From the NCBI GenBank assembly GCA_004001285.1, contig AP018697.1, positions 1,860,001 through 1,924,000 on the forward strand: a stretch of 64,000 nucleotides of DNA, in the 5' to 3' direction. Below the pieces are notes generated by a model. It ran no database searches. It had not been told where the DNA came from and was given only the letters and a program-made list of their open reading frames with translations. The stretch is from Arthrobacter sp. MN05-02. GTDB lineage: Bacteria > Actinomycetota > Actinomycetes > Actinomycetales > Micrococcaceae. Of the stretch, positions 1 to 13,944 are shown one piece after another. Position numbers and translations under genes: made by a program. The stretch's first letter is position 1, and each line of letters begins with the position of its first letter.

Positions 1-2812
<2,812 letters not shown>

Positions 2813-2817
2813 CGGCG

Positions 2818-2853
2818 GTCGGGCTGCGGCCGCCGGTGCGGCTGCAGCCCGAC
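2818..2853. terminator. Stem-loop between convergent genes
   Basis: Perfect 10-bp inverted repeat, GTCGGGCTGC / GCAGCCCGAC, with a 16-nt GC-rich loop, beginning 6 nt after the peptidase stop codon. No U-tract follows. It probably ends transcription from one or both sides. Confidence 0.45.
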
Positions 2854-2920
2854 GCCCCCTGATCGACCGGCCGCCTGCTCCGGCGTCGCTCCGGCCGAGG
2901 GCGGCGGAGAAGGCGCTTCA

Positions 2921-4504
2921 CTAGAGGCCCGACGACGCCTGGCAGGTGACCTGGTCCGCCGTCTGGCCTTCCAGTTCGCCGCCGAGCGGCGGGAGGACCA
3001 CCTTCGTGCCGGTGGCGAGGTCGGCGCCCACGAGCAGTTCCACACCTGCCGCGGTCCCGCTGAACAGCACCTGGCTCGCCGGGATCCCGAACCGTTCCGC
3101 GAGGTCCGCGGCAGCGGCGTCGTACCCGCTCCCGAACAGGACCTGCGACGTCTCCGCCGGGACGGACTCGAAGGGAGCGGCCTGCGTGTAGCCGGCCCCG
3201 ACGAGGAGTTGCTGCACCTCGGCTGCACGGTCGATGTCCGTCGTCGCGTTGATGACGAGCACCGGGACGGACGCCGGATCGAACGCCGGCACCTCGGAGG
3301 CGGGCGTCGGATCCGACGGGGCGGGGGTCGGGTCCGACGGGGCAGGCGTGGCGGCTCCCGTACCGGGCGTGGCGGTCCCGGTTCCCGGCGCCTCCTCGGT
3401 GAGGCCCCGGTCCTCCCGCAGCGCGTCGAAGAGCGGTGCGGCTCCCTCCTCGTCGAGGACGAGCCGGTTCGGATCCTCGATCCACGGTTCGGTGGGGACG
3501 GTCACGAAGGCGATGTTGCCGAGATCGACGTCCTTCAGGCGATCCGCGATCTTGAGCAGTTCCGTGGGCTGGGACAGGCCTTCGTCGACGGTCAGGTTGC
3601 GGGTGACCGTGTCGGCGATGGTGTAGAGCTTGGGCAGGTTCGTCAGGGTCCCCTCGGCCCGTACCTTGCGGGCCATCGACGCCATGAACGACTGCTGGGC
3701 GGCGATGCGCCCGGTGTCTCCCCCGTCACCGAAGCTGTGGCGCGTGCGCAGGAAGGCCAGCGCCTGGTCTCCCTCGACCTCGCTGGTACCGGCGGGCAGG
3801 GACAGCCCGGAGTACTCGTCCTCCACGGGTTCGTCGACGCACACCTCCACCCCGCCGAGGGTCGAGGACAGCTCCTTGACCGCGTTGAAGTCGGCCATCA
3901 TGAAATGGTCCACCGAGAGCCCCGTGAGGTTGTTGATCGCCGCCACGGTGCAGCCCGGTCCGCCCTCGTCGAGTGCCCCGTTGAGCTGGCCCAGGTCCAT
4001 CGCCTGCGACGTCTCCCCCGTCTCCGGATCCTTGCAGCTCGGCAGGGGTACCAGCAGGTCGCGGGGGAAGGACACGACCGTGACGTTTTGCCGGTCGGCC
4101 GAGAGCGTCAGCAGCATCATCACGTCCGAGTTGCCGTCACCGGAGGAGTCCTCCTCGTCGCCGAAGAACTCACCGCTGTTGCCCGTGCGCGTGTCCGTGC
4201 CGAGGATGAGGATCTGGAGCGGGTCCGTGCTGGAGTCGACCGGGAGCGCCGACTCCTGGCCCTCTCCGAGGTTGAGCGGCAGGGTGGCCACGTTGGACTG
4301 CAGGCGGAACACCTGGACCGCGACGAAGGCGAAGGCGGCCACCAGGACGGACGCCATCAGGATGGCCGTCAGCCTGAGCCCGCGGTGTCCTCCGCCATGG
4401 CCGAGGTGCCGCCCGACGGGTCCGGCACCGAGGGGGACTCGGGCGCTCGCCGGAGTGGCGTCGCCGGCGCTGCCTGCGCCCTCGCGGGATGATCGGCCGG
4501 TCAT
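2921..4504 (-). CDS. LytR-CpsA-Psr (LCP) family protein with LytR_C domain
   Basis: 527-residue membrane-anchored phosphotransferase-type protein; LCP enzymes attach lipid-linked glycopolymers to peptidoglycan outside the membrane. Order: basic cytoplasmic tail (1-42), one transmembrane helix (about 43-68), LCP catalytic domain (about 95-290, beginning LQILILGTDTRTG and containing FPRDLL), a Pro/Thr/Ala-rich linker with two copies of APSDPTP, and a LytR C-terminal domain (about 413-505). ATG 4504 follows AAGGAG at good spacing; an upstream in-frame extension to 4660 is Arg/Pro-rich and has no homologous look. It lies 186 nt after era in the same direction, with a possible terminator (4647-4673) between. 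Confidence 0.9.
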   Translation of the reverse strand: MTGRSSREGAGSAGDATPASARVPLGAGPVGRHLGHGGGHRGLRLTAILMASVLVAAFAFVAVQVFRLQSNVATLPLNLGEGQESALPVDSSTDPLQILILGTDTRTGNSGEFFGDEEDSSGDGNSDVMMLLTLSADRQNVTVVSFPRDLLVPLPSCKDPETGETSQAMDLGQLNGALDEGGPGCTVAAINNLTGLSVDHFMMADFNAVKELSSTLGGVEVCVDEPVEDEYSGLSLPAGTSEVEGDQALAFLRTRHSFGDGGDTGRIAAQQSFMASMARKVRAEGTLTNLPKLYTIADTVTRNLTVDEGLSQPTELLKIADRLKDVDLGNIAFVTVPTEPWIEDPNRLVLDEEGAAPLFDALREDRGLTEEAPGTGTATPGTGAATPAPSDPTPAPSDPTPASEVPAFDPASVPVLVINATTDIDRAAEVQQLLVGAGYTQAAPFESVPAETSQVLFGSGYDAAAADLAERFGIPASQVLFSGTAAGVELLVGADLATGTKVVLPPLGGELEGQTADQVTCQASSGL

Positions 4505-4646
4505 TCCCGGTCTCCTTCGGATGGATGGACGTGGTCGGTACTGGCCGGAGAGAGGCGCTCCCGGCTTCCCTGCCGGGCCCCGCGCTGCGGCTCGGCGCGG
4601 TGGTCGCGGCCGTCGGGACGACCGGCAGGAGGAGGCAGGGCAGGGG

Positions 4647-4673
4647 CCCGCTCCCCGCATCCCAACGAGCGGG
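4647..4673 (-). terminator. Possible terminator after era
   Basis: 7-bp stem CCCGCTC / GAGCGGG with a 13-nt loop, 18 nt beyond the era stop codon, no U-tract. It would separate the phoH-era operon from the LCP gene. Confidence 0.3.
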
Positions 4674-4690
4674 ACGGGGAAGTCGTGCCG

Positions 4691-5606
4691 CTAGAAGCCG
4701 AGCTTCACGAGCTGCTTGGGGTCACGCTGCCAGTCCTTGGCCACCTTCACGTGCAGGTCGAGGTAGATCCGGGTGCCCAGCGGCGCCTCGATCCCGCGGC
4801 GGGCGTTGGTGCCCACCTCCCTGAGCCGGGCACCGCCCTTGCCGATGATGATGGCCTTCTGCGACGGCCGCTCGACGTACAGGTTCACGTGCACGTCGAG
4901 CATCGGGTTGTCCTCGCTGCGGCCCTCGCGCGGGATCATTTCCTCGACCACGACGGCGAGCGAGTGGGGGAGCTCGTCGCGGACCCCCTCGAGGGCGGCC
5001 TCACGCACCAGCTCGGCCACCATGACCGCTTCCGGTTCGTCGGTCAGTTCACCGCCGGGATACAGGACCGGCGATACGGGCATGTGCCGGCTGAAGACCT
5101 CGGCGACGGTGTCCACCTGGAAGCCGTCGGCGGCGGACACCGGCACGATGTCCGCCCATCCGTCGGGACCCGCGACCTCGATGCCGAGCTTCGACACGGC
5201 GAGGAGCTGCTCGGTCAGGGCCCGACGGTCCACGAGGTCGGTCTTCGTCACCACGGCGATCAGGGGCTTTCGGTTGAGCCGGGCCAGCTGCTCGGCGATG
5301 AAGCGGTCGCCGGGGCCGATCTTCTCGTTGGCGGGCAGGCAGAAACCGACGGCGTCGACCTCGGCCAGCGTGTCGGCGACGAGGTCGTTGAGGCGCTGGC
5401 CCAGGAGGGTCCGCGGACGGTGGAGGCCGGGGGTGTCCACGAGGACGATCTGGGAATCCTCGCGGTTCACGATGCCGCGGATGGTGTGCCGGGTGGTCTG
5501 GGGCTTCGCCGAGGTGATGGCGACCTTCTGCCCGACCAGGGCATTCGTCAGGGTGGACTTGCCGGCGTTCGGCCGCCCAACGAGCGAGACGAATCCTGCC
5601 CTGTGC

Positions 5607-5620
<14 letters not shown>
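4691..5620 (-). CDS. era: GTPase Era
   Basis: 309-residue Era-type GTPase that binds 16S rRNA near its 3' end and acts in 30S subunit maturation. G1 GRPNAGKS (15-22), G3 DTPG (62-65) and G4 TKTD (125-128) are present; the C-terminal KH domain has its GKGG loop at 260-263. Length matches the family. Its ATG overlaps the end of the CNNM gene by 14 nt, showing translational coupling in the phoH-ybeY-CNNM-era operon, a gene set linked with ribosome and RNA maturation in many bacteria. Confidence 0.97.
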
Positions 5621-6913
<1,293 letters not shown>

Positions 6914-6917
<4 letters not shown>

Positions 6918-7387
6918 GCGCGGGTCTCCTGGGGGGCGGTGCCGCCGAGGAAGTCGGACAGGAGCTGGCGCTGCAGGCCGAACATCTCCTTCTCCTCCTC
7001 GGGTTCCGCGTGGTCGTAGCCGAGGAGGTGGAGCACGCCGTGCGTGGTCAGGAGGAGCAGTTCGTCGTTCGTGCCGTGGCCGGCCGCAGCACCCTGTGAT
7101 GCTGCTACCTCCGGGCAGAGCACGATGTCACCCAGCAGCCCGGCGGGCGTGACGCGTCCGGGCGTCCCGGGACGCAGCTCGTCCATGGGGAACGACAGCA
7201 CGTCCGTGGGCCCCGGCTCGTCCATCCACTCCACATGGAGTTTCTCCATGGCGGCGACATCGACGAGGATGATCGACAGTTCCGCCTCGGGGTGGAGGAA
7301 GAGCGACTCGAACAGGAAGTTCGCGAGGCGGACGAGGGACTCCTCGTCGACCTCGTACCCGGACTCGTTGTTGACCTCGACGCTCAT
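6914..7387 (-). CDS. ybeY: Endoribonuclease YbeY (rRNA maturation factor)
   Basis: 157-residue single-domain metal-dependent RNase involved in 16S rRNA 3' processing and 70S quality control. The zinc motif H-x3-H-x5-H is intact as [11 protein letters not shown] (116-126). ATG 7387 is chosen over a longer in-frame start because AGGTGG lies just upstream and the family starts here; it also gives a 4-nt ATGA overlap with the phoH stop. The 3' end overlaps the CNNM start by 4 nt. Confidence 0.95.
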
Positions 7388-8412
7388 CGGGCCACCACCT
7401 GTCGGCGGGCCTGCGCCGCGCGCTGCTCCTCGTCCCACGTGCTGTAGGCACTGACGATGTCGCCCACCAGGCGGTGCCGTACGACGTCGGCGGCATCCAG
7501 CTCGCTGAAGTAGACGTCGTCGACATCGCGGAGGATCTCGCTCACGATCCGCAGGCCGGAACTCGTGCCGTTGGGGAGGTCCACCTGCGTGACATCGCCG
7601 GTCACGACCATCTTGGACCCGAATCCGAGGCGGGTGAGGAACATCTTCATCTGCTCCGGCGTCGTGTTCTGCGCCTCGTCGAGGATTATGAACGCGTCGT
7701 TCAGCGTCCGCCCGCGCATGTAGGCCAGCGGCGCGACCTCGATCGTGCCGGCCGCCATGAGGCGCGGGATGGAATCGGGGTCCATCATGTCGTGCAGCGC
7801 GTCGTACAGTGGCCGCAGGTAGGGGTCGATCTTGTCGTTGAGGGTGCCCGGGAGGAAGCCCAGCCGCTCCCCTGCCTCCACGGCGGGGCGCGTCAGGATG
7901 ATCCGGTTGACTTCCTTCTGCTGCAGCGCCTGGACGGCCTTCGCCATGGCCAGGTAGGTCTTGCCGGTACCCGCCGGACCGATGCCGAACACGATGGTGT
8001 TGCGGTCGATCGCGTCGGCGTACGTGCTCTGGTTCAGCGTCTTCGGGCGGATGGTCTTTCCGCGCGACGTGAGGATGTTGACGGACAGCACCTCCGAGGG
8101 ACGGGCGGCGCTCTGCGTCTTGAGCATCGTCACCAGCTGCTCGAGGACCTGGGGCGAGACCGTGGCGTTGTTGCTGGCCATGGTCCGGATCTCGCCGATC
8201 AGCCGCTCCGTGCGCAGGACGTCCGCGGAGGGTCCCGTGATCGTCAGCTCATTGCCCCGGGCCTGCAGGCTGACACCCGGGAACGACTCCTCGATCAGGC
8301 GGAGCGCCTCGTCGTTGGAGCCGAGCGACTGCACCATCTGCTGGGTCGATTCGAAGACGAAGGTCCTGGTGTCCAGTCCTGCCGCATTGATGCCTGTTGA
8401 AGATTCGCTCAT
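7384..8412 (-). CDS. PhoH family protein (P-loop ATPase)
   Basis: 342-residue cytosolic PhoH-type ATPase; relatives are putative RNA helicase-like proteins tied to YbeY. An N-terminal KH-like region precedes the ATPase. Walker A is GPAGTGKT (145-152), Walker B IILDEAQN (242-249). ATG 8412 (MSESSTG) is chosen; the extension to 8502 is low-complexity and unlike the family. First gene of the phoH-ybeY-CNNM-era operon, with a TTGACA-containing promoter about 90 nt upstream. Confidence 0.92.
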   Translation of the reverse strand: MSESSTGINAAGLDTRTFVFESTQQMVQSLGSNDEALRLIEESFPGVSLQARGNELTITGPSADVLRTERLIGEIRTMASNNATVSPQVLEQLVTMLKTQSAARPSEVLSVNILTSRGKTIRPKTLNQSTYADAIDRNTIVFGIGPAGTGKTYLAMAKAVQALQQKEVNRIILTRPAVEAGERLGFLPGTLNDKIDPYLRPLYDALHDMMDPDSIPRLMAAGTIEVAPLAYMRGRTLNDAFIILDEAQNTTPEQMKMFLTRLGFGSKMVVTGDVTQVDLPNGTSSGLRIVSEILRDVDDVYFSELDAADVVRHRLVGDIVSAYSTWDEEQRAAQARRQVVAR

Positions 8413-8819
8413 AGCTCGGCCGTCCGGCCTCTGATCGCCCCTCGCTGGAGTAGTCGTCCTGATGTGCTGGTCCTGCCATGCTGTCGCAGCAGGAATGCCC
8501 ATGTTACGGCATCCCGTTTTTTGTCAACAGGAGCGGAACCGCCTTGATTCCCTCGGGATCGATGGTCGCGCCCGCCGCCGAGCCGCACTCGGCTTTCGTC
8601 GCGAATCAGCAACGGCTTCGTATCGATCGGGTTTCAGTCCTGCCGCCCGCACGTATTCGTGGCGGGGCGTTCGCCGCGTTGTGCCAAGCTGAAGCAGGTC
8701 CAGCAGGACCATCGTGGCAAGCGGCCGGCACCTCGTCCGACAGGGGTGTCATCCGGCCCGGACACGGACATTCCACCGATAGACCCGCGCACCAGTGCGC
8801 CCGACGGAAGGGGGCCGGC
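8413..8819. other. 407-nt intergenic region without a supported gene
   Basis: Lies between divergent phoH and the GerMN gene. It holds the phoH promoter (8501-8527). Reading frames across it are frame extensions of the flanking genes with no domain-like sequence. I see no convincing -10/-35 for the rightward gene, only a GGAAGGGGG ribosome-binding region before its ATG. Confidence 0.5.
8501..8527 (-). promoter_or_regulatory. Candidate promoter of the phoH-ybeY-CNNM-era operon
   Basis: Leftward TTGACA (8527-8522), a consensus -35, then 15 nt, then TAACAT (8506-8501). The spacer is short, but TTGACA and an A-run in otherwise GC-rich DNA are notable. It predicts a 5' UTR of about 80 nt. Confidence 0.45.
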
Positions 8820-9816
8820 ATGAACGAGTTGGACCCCCTGAGGAGGAACCGGCTGGGGCTGCGCGGCATGCTCCTGGTGTCCGGCGGGGTGCTCGTCGCC
8901 AGCAGCGTGTTCCTCCTCCCGGACGTCGGTCCGAACCAGGGCGGCACGCCGACCACGTCGCTTCCGGCGCCCCTCCAGCCGACGTCGGCCGGAGGGGAGG
9001 CCGCTGCGTCCCCGACCGCACCGGCGGTCCAGAGCGAGGGGGCGGCAGCCGGACCCGCGGACGCGGTCCGGTCCCTCGTCCCGGTCTACTGGCTCGGCGA
9101 CGTCGATGGGAGCGACAAGCTGTTCCGCGAGTTCCTGACGGCGCCGGCCGAGGGCTCCGGCGATCCGATCGCCGACGCAGTGCGGCTCATGACCTCGGGG
9201 CAGCCGCTCGACCCCGACTACCGCTCCCCGTGGCGGGCCGCGTCGACCGTGACGTCCTCGATCTCCACCAAGAACGTCATCACCCTCGACATCTCCTCGG
9301 ACGCCTTCCCCCGACGGACTCGGCGAGGACGAGGCCCGCCTCGCCCTCCAGCAACTGGTCTACACGGCCACCGCGGCCGCGTCCGACGCTGGCCTCATCA
9401 CCGGAGGCGAGGCCAGCTCGGTGGTCGTGCTCGTGGACGGGACGGCCGGATACCGTGCCTTCGGCGCGGTGGACCTCGACGGCGAGTGGACCCGCGACTC
9501 GGCCAACCTCGCTCCGGTGTGGATCATCGATCCGCAGGAGGATGTCGAGTCCGACACCGCGAGCCTAACGATCCACGGGGTGGGACCGGCCGCCGAGCAG
9601 TCCCTGGACTGGCGGATCGACCGGAGCGTCGACGGTTCCGAGGACGGTGATGCCGCCCTCTTCAGGGACGGCTCCGTGGACATGGCCCCGCAGGACGGCG
9701 CTCCCGGGGCGTTCTCCTTCTCGGTCACCCTTCCTCCGGGACGCTACGAGATCACGGTGTCCACGCCCTCGGACGCGAGCAGCGCAGCGGACTCGAAGAC
9801 CGTCGTCGTCCGCTAG
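8820..9816 (+). pseudogene. GerMN/Gmad2 domain protein, interrupted by a frameshift
   Basis: Would encode about 331 residues: an N-terminal membrane anchor (about residues 12-34), an Ala/Pro-rich spacer, a GerMN domain (VPVYWLGDVDGSDKLFREF onward) and a C-terminal Gmad2 Ig-like domain (SLTIHGVGPA to the end). The frame breaks at a run of five C (9308-9312). Upstream reads ...ITLDISSDAFP; downstream, in the next frame, ...DGLGEDEARLALQQLV continues the same domain. Removing one C restores a full ORF. Likely a surface protein of unknown role. Sequence error or true mutation cannot be told apart here; see the findings on the frameshift pattern. Confidence 0.8.
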
Positions 9817-9830
9817 CCGCGCCGCCCGCG

Positions 9831-10598
9831 CTACCAGCGACCGAGCAGGTGGTTCAGCAGCACGAGCGCGGCCGGACCGGCCGAGGACGACCGCAGGACA
9901 TGCGGGCCCAGGCGGGCCGTGCTCGCACCGACGGTCCGCAGTCGGGCCAGCTCGGTGTCGCTGATGCCGCCCTCCGGACCGACGACCACTGCGGTCGACG
10001 ACGGGACGTCGAGGGCGCCGGACGCGCGCAGCGCCGACACCTTGTCGGCGAGGGACACCTCCGCGTCCTCGTGGAGGACGACGACCCGATCCACCGTCGA
10101 CGCCCAGGCCACCAGTCGCGGTGTGTCCACCACGCCATGGACGGTCGGGACGAACGAGCGGCGTGACTGCTTCGAGGCCGCGGCCACGAGGGACGTCCAC
10201 TTCTGCCGGCCCTTCTCCTCCTTGTCCCCGCGCCAGCGGACGATGCTGCGTTCGGCATGCCAGGGCACGACGGCGTCGACGCCGAGTTCGGTGGCCGACT
10301 CGACGGCCTGCTCGTCGCGGCCGCCCTTCGCGAGGGCCTGGACGAGCACCAGGCGGTGCCGGGGCGCCGGATCCTGCCCTGCGCTCTCCACCGTCAGCTC
10401 GACGGTCCCCGCCCCGACCGCCGAGACCAGGCCGCCGATCCGGTAGCCCGAACCGTCGGAGACGTCGATGCGCTCACCCGCCGTGAGTCGCCGGACCGTC
10501 GCGGCGTGGCGCCCCTCGTCACCGCCGAGGACGAACACCGCGCCGGGCGCAGCGGCCCTGACGGCTTCACCCGGTCCGAAGAAGAGGGGTCGCGTCAT
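9831..10598 (-). CDS. rsmE: 16S rRNA (uracil(1498)-N(3))-methyltransferase
   Basis: 255-residue SPOUT-family methyltransferase that methylates U1498 of 16S rRNA using SAM. N-terminal PUA-like domain (about 1-75), then the trefoil-knot domain with VGPEGG (206-211) and the LGPHVLR loop (230-236) that binds SAM. Length is typical. It follows dnaJ by 2 nt and so belongs to the hrcA-dnaJ-rsmE operon, a common actinobacterial arrangement. It converges on the GerMN gene with a 14-nt gap. Confidence 0.95.
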   Translation of the reverse strand: MTRPLFFGPGEAVRAAAPGAVFVLGGDEGRHAATVRRLTAGERIDVSDGSGYRIGGLVSAVGAGTVELTVESAGQDPAPRHRLVLVQALAKGGRDEQAVESATELGVDAVVPWHAERSIVRWRGDKEEKGRQKWTSLVAAASKQSRRSFVPTVHGVVDTPRLVAWASTVDRVVVLHEDAEVSLADKVSALRASGALDVPSSTAVVVGPEGGISDTELARLRTVGASTARLGPHVLRSSSAGPAALVLLNHLLGRW

Positions 10599-10600
10599 GG

Positions 10601-11731
10601 TCAGCGGTTCCCGAGACGCTCCCGCAGGCGCGCGAACACGCCGGAACCGCTGCTGGCCAGCTGTCCGTCCGTGTACTCCTCGTTGCGCAGTTCCGCGAGC
10701 TTGCGGAGGAGTTCCTCCTGCTGGTGGTCGACGTTGCGGGGTGTCTCGACGTTGAGGTGGACCCGCAGGTCTCCCCTGCCCTGGTTCCGCAGGTGCGTCA
10801 CGCCGAGGCCGCGCAGCGTGAGGATCTCGCCGGACTGGGTTCCCGGCTTGATGACCAGCTCCTGGTCGCCGTCGTAGGTGTCCAGGTGGACCGTGGTACC
10901 GAGCGCCGCAGCCGTCATCGGCACACTCAGCGTCACGTGCAGGTCGTCGCCGTCGCGCAGGAAGGTCGCATTCGTCTCGACCCGGATCTCCACGTAGAGG
11001 TCACCCTGGGGTCCGCCCGCGATGCCTGCCTCGCCCTGTCCGGCCAGCTGGATGCGCGTACCGGTGCTGACTCCGGCGGGGACCTTGATGGTGAGGGTAC
11101 GGCGGGCACGGATGCGTCCCTCGCCGCTGCACTCGTGGCAGGGGCTGGGGATCACGGTGCCGTAGCCCTGGCACGTGCCGCAGGGCGCGCTCGTCATGAC
11201 CTGGCCGAGGATCGAGCGCACGGCGCGCTGGACCTGGCCGGAGCCGCCACAGATGTCGCAGGTCCGCGGCGAGGTGCCGGGCTGGCAGCAGGTGCCGTCA
11301 CACGTGGGGCAGACCTCGGCGGTGTCCACCTCGATCTTCTTGTTGGTCCCGAAGACGGCGTCCCGAAGGTCGATGCGGACGTTGATGAGGGCGTCCTGGC
11401 CGCGTCGCGTCCGCGAGGGTGCGCCGGCCTGCTGCCCGCCGCCCCCGAAGAAGGTCTCGAAGATGTCCTGGAAGGCGAAGCCGGAGCCCGAGTAGCCCGA
11501 GCCGTAACCGTTGTCCGTCCCGTTCTCGTTGCCCGTCGTGTCGTACACCCGCCGCTTCTGCGGGTCGGACAGCACCTCGTACGCCCGGGTGACGAGCTTG
11601 AACTCCTCCGCGGCGTCGTCCCCGGGGTTCACGTCCGGGTGGAGTTTCCGGGCGAGCTTGCGGTACGCCTTCTTGATTTCCTCCCCGGTCGCACCCTGCG
11701 CCACACCGAGGACCTCATAGTGATTACTCAC
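10601..11731 (-). CDS. dnaJ: Molecular chaperone DnaJ (type I)
   Basis: 376-residue Hsp40 co-chaperone of DnaK. J domain with HPD at 31-33, Gly/Phe-rich region (about 70-105), zinc-finger domain with four motifs at 141-148, 158-165, 184-191 and 198-205, then the substrate-binding C-terminal domain. The first zinc motif reads CPTCDGTC rather than ending in Gly, giving an extra Cys. GTG start at 11731 ([10 protein letters not shown]). It lies beside hrcA without grpE or dnaK, so it is the HrcA-linked second DnaJ typical of actinobacteria. Confidence 0.95.
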   Translation of the reverse strand: MSNHYEVLGVAQGATGEEIKKAYRKLARKLHPDVNPGDDAAEEFKLVTRAYEVLSDPQKRRVYDTTGNENGTDNGYGSGYSGSGFAFQDIFETFFGGGGQQAGAPSRTRRGQDALINVRIDLRDAVFGTNKKIEVDTAEVCPTCDGTCCQPGTSPRTCDICGGSGQVQRAVRSILGQVMTSAPCGTCQGYGTVIPSPCHECSGEGRIRARRTLTIKVPAGVSTGTRIQLAGQGEAGIAGGPQGDLYVEIRVETNATFLRDGDDLHVTLSVPMTAAALGTTVHLDTYDGDQELVIKPGTQSGEILTLRGLGVTHLRNQGRGDLRVHLNVETPRNVDHQQEELLRKLAELRNEEYTDGQLASSGSGVFARLRERLGNR

Positions 11732-11772
11732 TCGTGCACATCACTTCCTGTTGGAGACTTCTGTCTTGTGCT

Positions 11773-11789
11773 CGCCGGCCGGGCCGGCG
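11773..11789 (-). terminator. GC-rich hairpin between hrcA and dnaJ
   Basis: CGCCGGCC-G-GGCCGGCG, a near-perfect palindrome in the 104-nt gap between the hrcA stop and dnaJ. It may attenuate or process the hrcA-dnaJ transcript. No U-tract. Confidence 0.25.
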
Positions 11790-11835
11790 GAATACTGCCC
11801 GGATCGCGGACCACCGCCCGGATCAGGGCCGGAGG

Positions 11836-12849
11836 CTACTCCTCGAGGATCCTCGAGAGATAGCGGGCGACGGCGCGCACCGCGGCCATCGTCGTCGGAT
11901 AGTCCATCCGGGTGGGTCCGAGGATGCCGAGCTTCGCACCGGCATCGGGACCGTAGCCCGTCGCGACCACGGAGGCCTCCGACAGGCCTCCGTAGGGGTT
12001 CTCGCTGCCGATCCTCACCGAGATCCCCCGCGCGTCGTACTCCATCTCCGACAGGAGCCGGAGCATCACCACCTGCTCCTCGAGCGCCTCGAGGATGGGC
12101 CCGATGCTCAGCGGGAAGTCGCCCGTGGACCTCGCGAGGTTCGCCGTACCCGCCAGCAGGATGCGGTCGTCACGGCCGAGTCCCGCGAGCTGCTCGAGCG
12201 CCCTTCCGATGGTACTCCCGTGGGCCCTCAGCCCGGGGGGCAGCTGCGAGGCCGCGACGGCGAGTTCGGCGGGAAGGGCGGAGAGCTTCACGCCCGACAC
12301 CGCGGAGAGGATCCGCTGCTTCAGCTCCGCCAGCTCGGCTTCCTGGAGGTCTGCGTGCGTCCGTACGATCCGTTGCTGGACCGTGCCATTCGTCGCGATC
12401 AGGACCACGAGGATCTGCTGGGGCGCGAGCAGCACGAACTCGATGTGCCGCACGGATGCCCCACCGACCCGGGGGAACTGCACCACGGCCACCTGGTTGG
12501 TGAGCTGCGCCAGCAGCCGGACCGTCCGGTCCATCACGTCGTCGAGGTCCTCCGCTCCTTCGAGCAGCGTCTGGATGGCCTTCTTCTCCGGCGCGGAGAG
12601 CGGCTTCACCTCGGAGATGCGGTCCACGAAGAGCCGGTAGCCCTTGTCCGTGGGGATCCGGCCCGAACTGGTGTGGGTTGCGGCGATCAGGCCCTCCTCC
12701 TCGAGGACGGCCATGTCGTTACGGATCGTGGCGGACGAGACACCGAGCTGGTGGCGGTCGACCAGGGCCTTGGAGCCGACGGGCTCCCGCGAATGGACGT
12801 AGTCCTCGACGATGGCCCGGAGCACCTCCAGGCGTCGTGGTTCACTCAC
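11836..12849 (-). CDS. hrcA: Heat-inducible transcriptional repressor HrcA
   Basis: 337-residue repressor of heat-shock genes that binds CIRCE operators; GroEL aids its folding in known systems. N-terminal winged helix (SSATIRNDMAVLEEEGLI, about 38-55) followed by the GAF-like HrcA domain. GTG start at 12849 follows GGAGG; the family-typical MSEPRRLEVLRAIVEDY start supports it. A CIRCE-like element lies 52 nt upstream, so autoregulation is likely. Confidence 0.95.
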   Translation of the reverse strand: MSEPRRLEVLRAIVEDYVHSREPVGSKALVDRHQLGVSSATIRNDMAVLEEEGLIAATHTSSGRIPTDKGYRLFVDRISEVKPLSAPEKKAIQTLLEGAEDLDDVMDRTVRLLAQLTNQVAVVQFPRVGGASVRHIEFVLLAPQQILVVLIATNGTVQQRIVRTHADLQEAELAELKQRILSAVSGVKLSALPAELAVAASQLPPGLRAHGSTIGRALEQLAGLGRDDRILLAGTANLARSTGDFPLSIGPILEALEEQVVMLRLLSEMEYDARGISVRIGSENPYGGLSEASVVATGYGPDAGAKLGILGPTRMDYPTTMAAVRAVARYLSRILEE

Positions 12850-12900
12850 TTCGATGTCACCTCCGGGTCCGTCACTCGCTTCCCGGGCGGCCGGCGGCGA

Positions 12901-12927
12901 TTAGCACTCGACACACCCAAGTGCCAA
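12901..12927. promoter_or_regulatory. CIRCE-like HrcA operator
   Basis: TTAGCACTC, 9 nt, AAGTGCCAA. The left arm is a perfect CIRCE half-site; the right arm matches GAGTGCTAA at 7 of 9 positions. It sits between hrcA (leftward) and the DUF3097 gene (rightward) and most likely controls hrcA-dnaJ-rsmE. Confidence 0.8.
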
Positions 12928-13013
12928 GTCTAGTACGTTCGAGCCGATTGTTAGCATTGGGAACCCGGGCTGCGGCAGACCGCCGGCGCCCTTGCGGGAA
13001 GGACGGGCTCGGC

Positions 13014-13865
13014 ATGGACCACGGCTGGGGGGCACAGGACATCTCGGCGCCCAGGAGGGTCGCCCTGCCCGATGTGCCCGTCGAGAAGGACATGGTCCTC
13101 GAGGACGTCCAAAGCGGTTTCGTCGGCGCCGTGATCCGCGTCGAGAAGTCCGGCGGACTGCACGTGATGGTCCTCGAGGATCGCCGCGGCAAGCACCGCA
13201 CGTTCCGGCTGGGTCACGGTTTCCTCCTCGACGGCGCACCCGTGCACGTCGTCGCACCCGTCGCGCGGACGGCGCCCGCGTCCCTGCGGACGGCCTCCGG
13301 CTCCGTGCGGGTCGAGGGCGCACGGGCGAGGACGGCCCGGGCCAGCAGGATCTGGGTGGAGGGACAGCACGACGCCGAACTGGTCGAGAAGGTCTGGGGC
13401 GACGACCTCCGGCTGGAGGGGATCGTCGTCGAGCCGCTGCACGGCGTCGACGACCTCGAGGGAGCCGTCCGGGACTTCGGTCCCGGTCCGAACCGCCGCC
13501 TGGGGATCCTCGTGGACCACCTGCTGCCCGGCACCAAGGAGTCCCGCATCGCCCAGCGGGCCATGACGGTGCCCGGCGCCCGAAGCCATGTCCTGATCGT
13601 CGGTCACCCCTACGTCGACGTGTGGCAGGCCGTGAAGCCGGCCGCACTGGGGCTCGAGGCCTGGCCCATGGTCCCCCGCCACCAGGACTGGAAGACGGGC
13701 ATCCTCGCCGGCCTCGGCTGGCCCCACGCCGACCAGGCCGCGATCGCCCACGGGTGGAAGCGCATCCTCGCGGGGGTCAGCACCTACGCGGATCTGGAGC
13801 CGTCGCTGCTGGGACGCGTCGAGGAGGTCATCGACTTCCTGACCGCTCCGGGAGGCCCCGCCTGA
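13014..13865 (+). CDS. DUF3097 domain-containing protein
   Basis: 283-residue protein of the actinobacterial DUF3097 family; function unknown to me. No signal peptide or membrane segment is evident. The middle holds a Toprim-like look: WVEGQHDAELVEKVWGDD (an acidic Glu motif) and LGILVDHLLPGTKESRIA, followed by HVLIVGHPYVDVWQ. That suggests nucleic-acid or nucleotide metabolism, but this is inference. ATG 13014 starts MDHGWGAQDI. It is divergent from hrcA across the CIRCE region, so heat-shock co-regulation is possible. Confidence 0.85.
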   Translation: MDHGWGAQDISAPRRVALPDVPVEKDMVLEDVQSGFVGAVIRVEKSGGLHVMVLEDRRGKHRTFRLGHGFLLDGAPVHVVAPVARTAPASLRTASGSVRVEGARARTARASRIWVEGQHDAELVEKVWGDDLRLEGIVVEPLHGVDDLEGAVRDFGPGPNRRLGILVDHLLPGTKESRIAQRAMTVPGARSHVLIVGHPYVDVWQAVKPAALGLEAWPMVPRHQDWKTGILAGLGWPHADQAAIAHGWKRILAGVSTYADLEPSLLGRVEEVIDFLTAPGGPA

Positions 13866-13944
13866 GCGGTCGGCGCCCGACCACCACGTATCCTAGGAGC
13901 ACGATGCGGGGGAAACGTTCCGCAGGCCAGCAAAGGAATCGAAG

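Noticed and set aside
3209..4492. Long + strand frame opposite the LCP gene
   Set aside because: Low-complexity Arg/Gly/Val/Asp composition mirroring the LCP codons; no start signal or domain.
11731..11750. Five-codon ORF overlapping the dnaJ start
   Set aside because: Too short and too close to its Shine-Dalgarno sequence; no amino-acid bias that suggests regulation.
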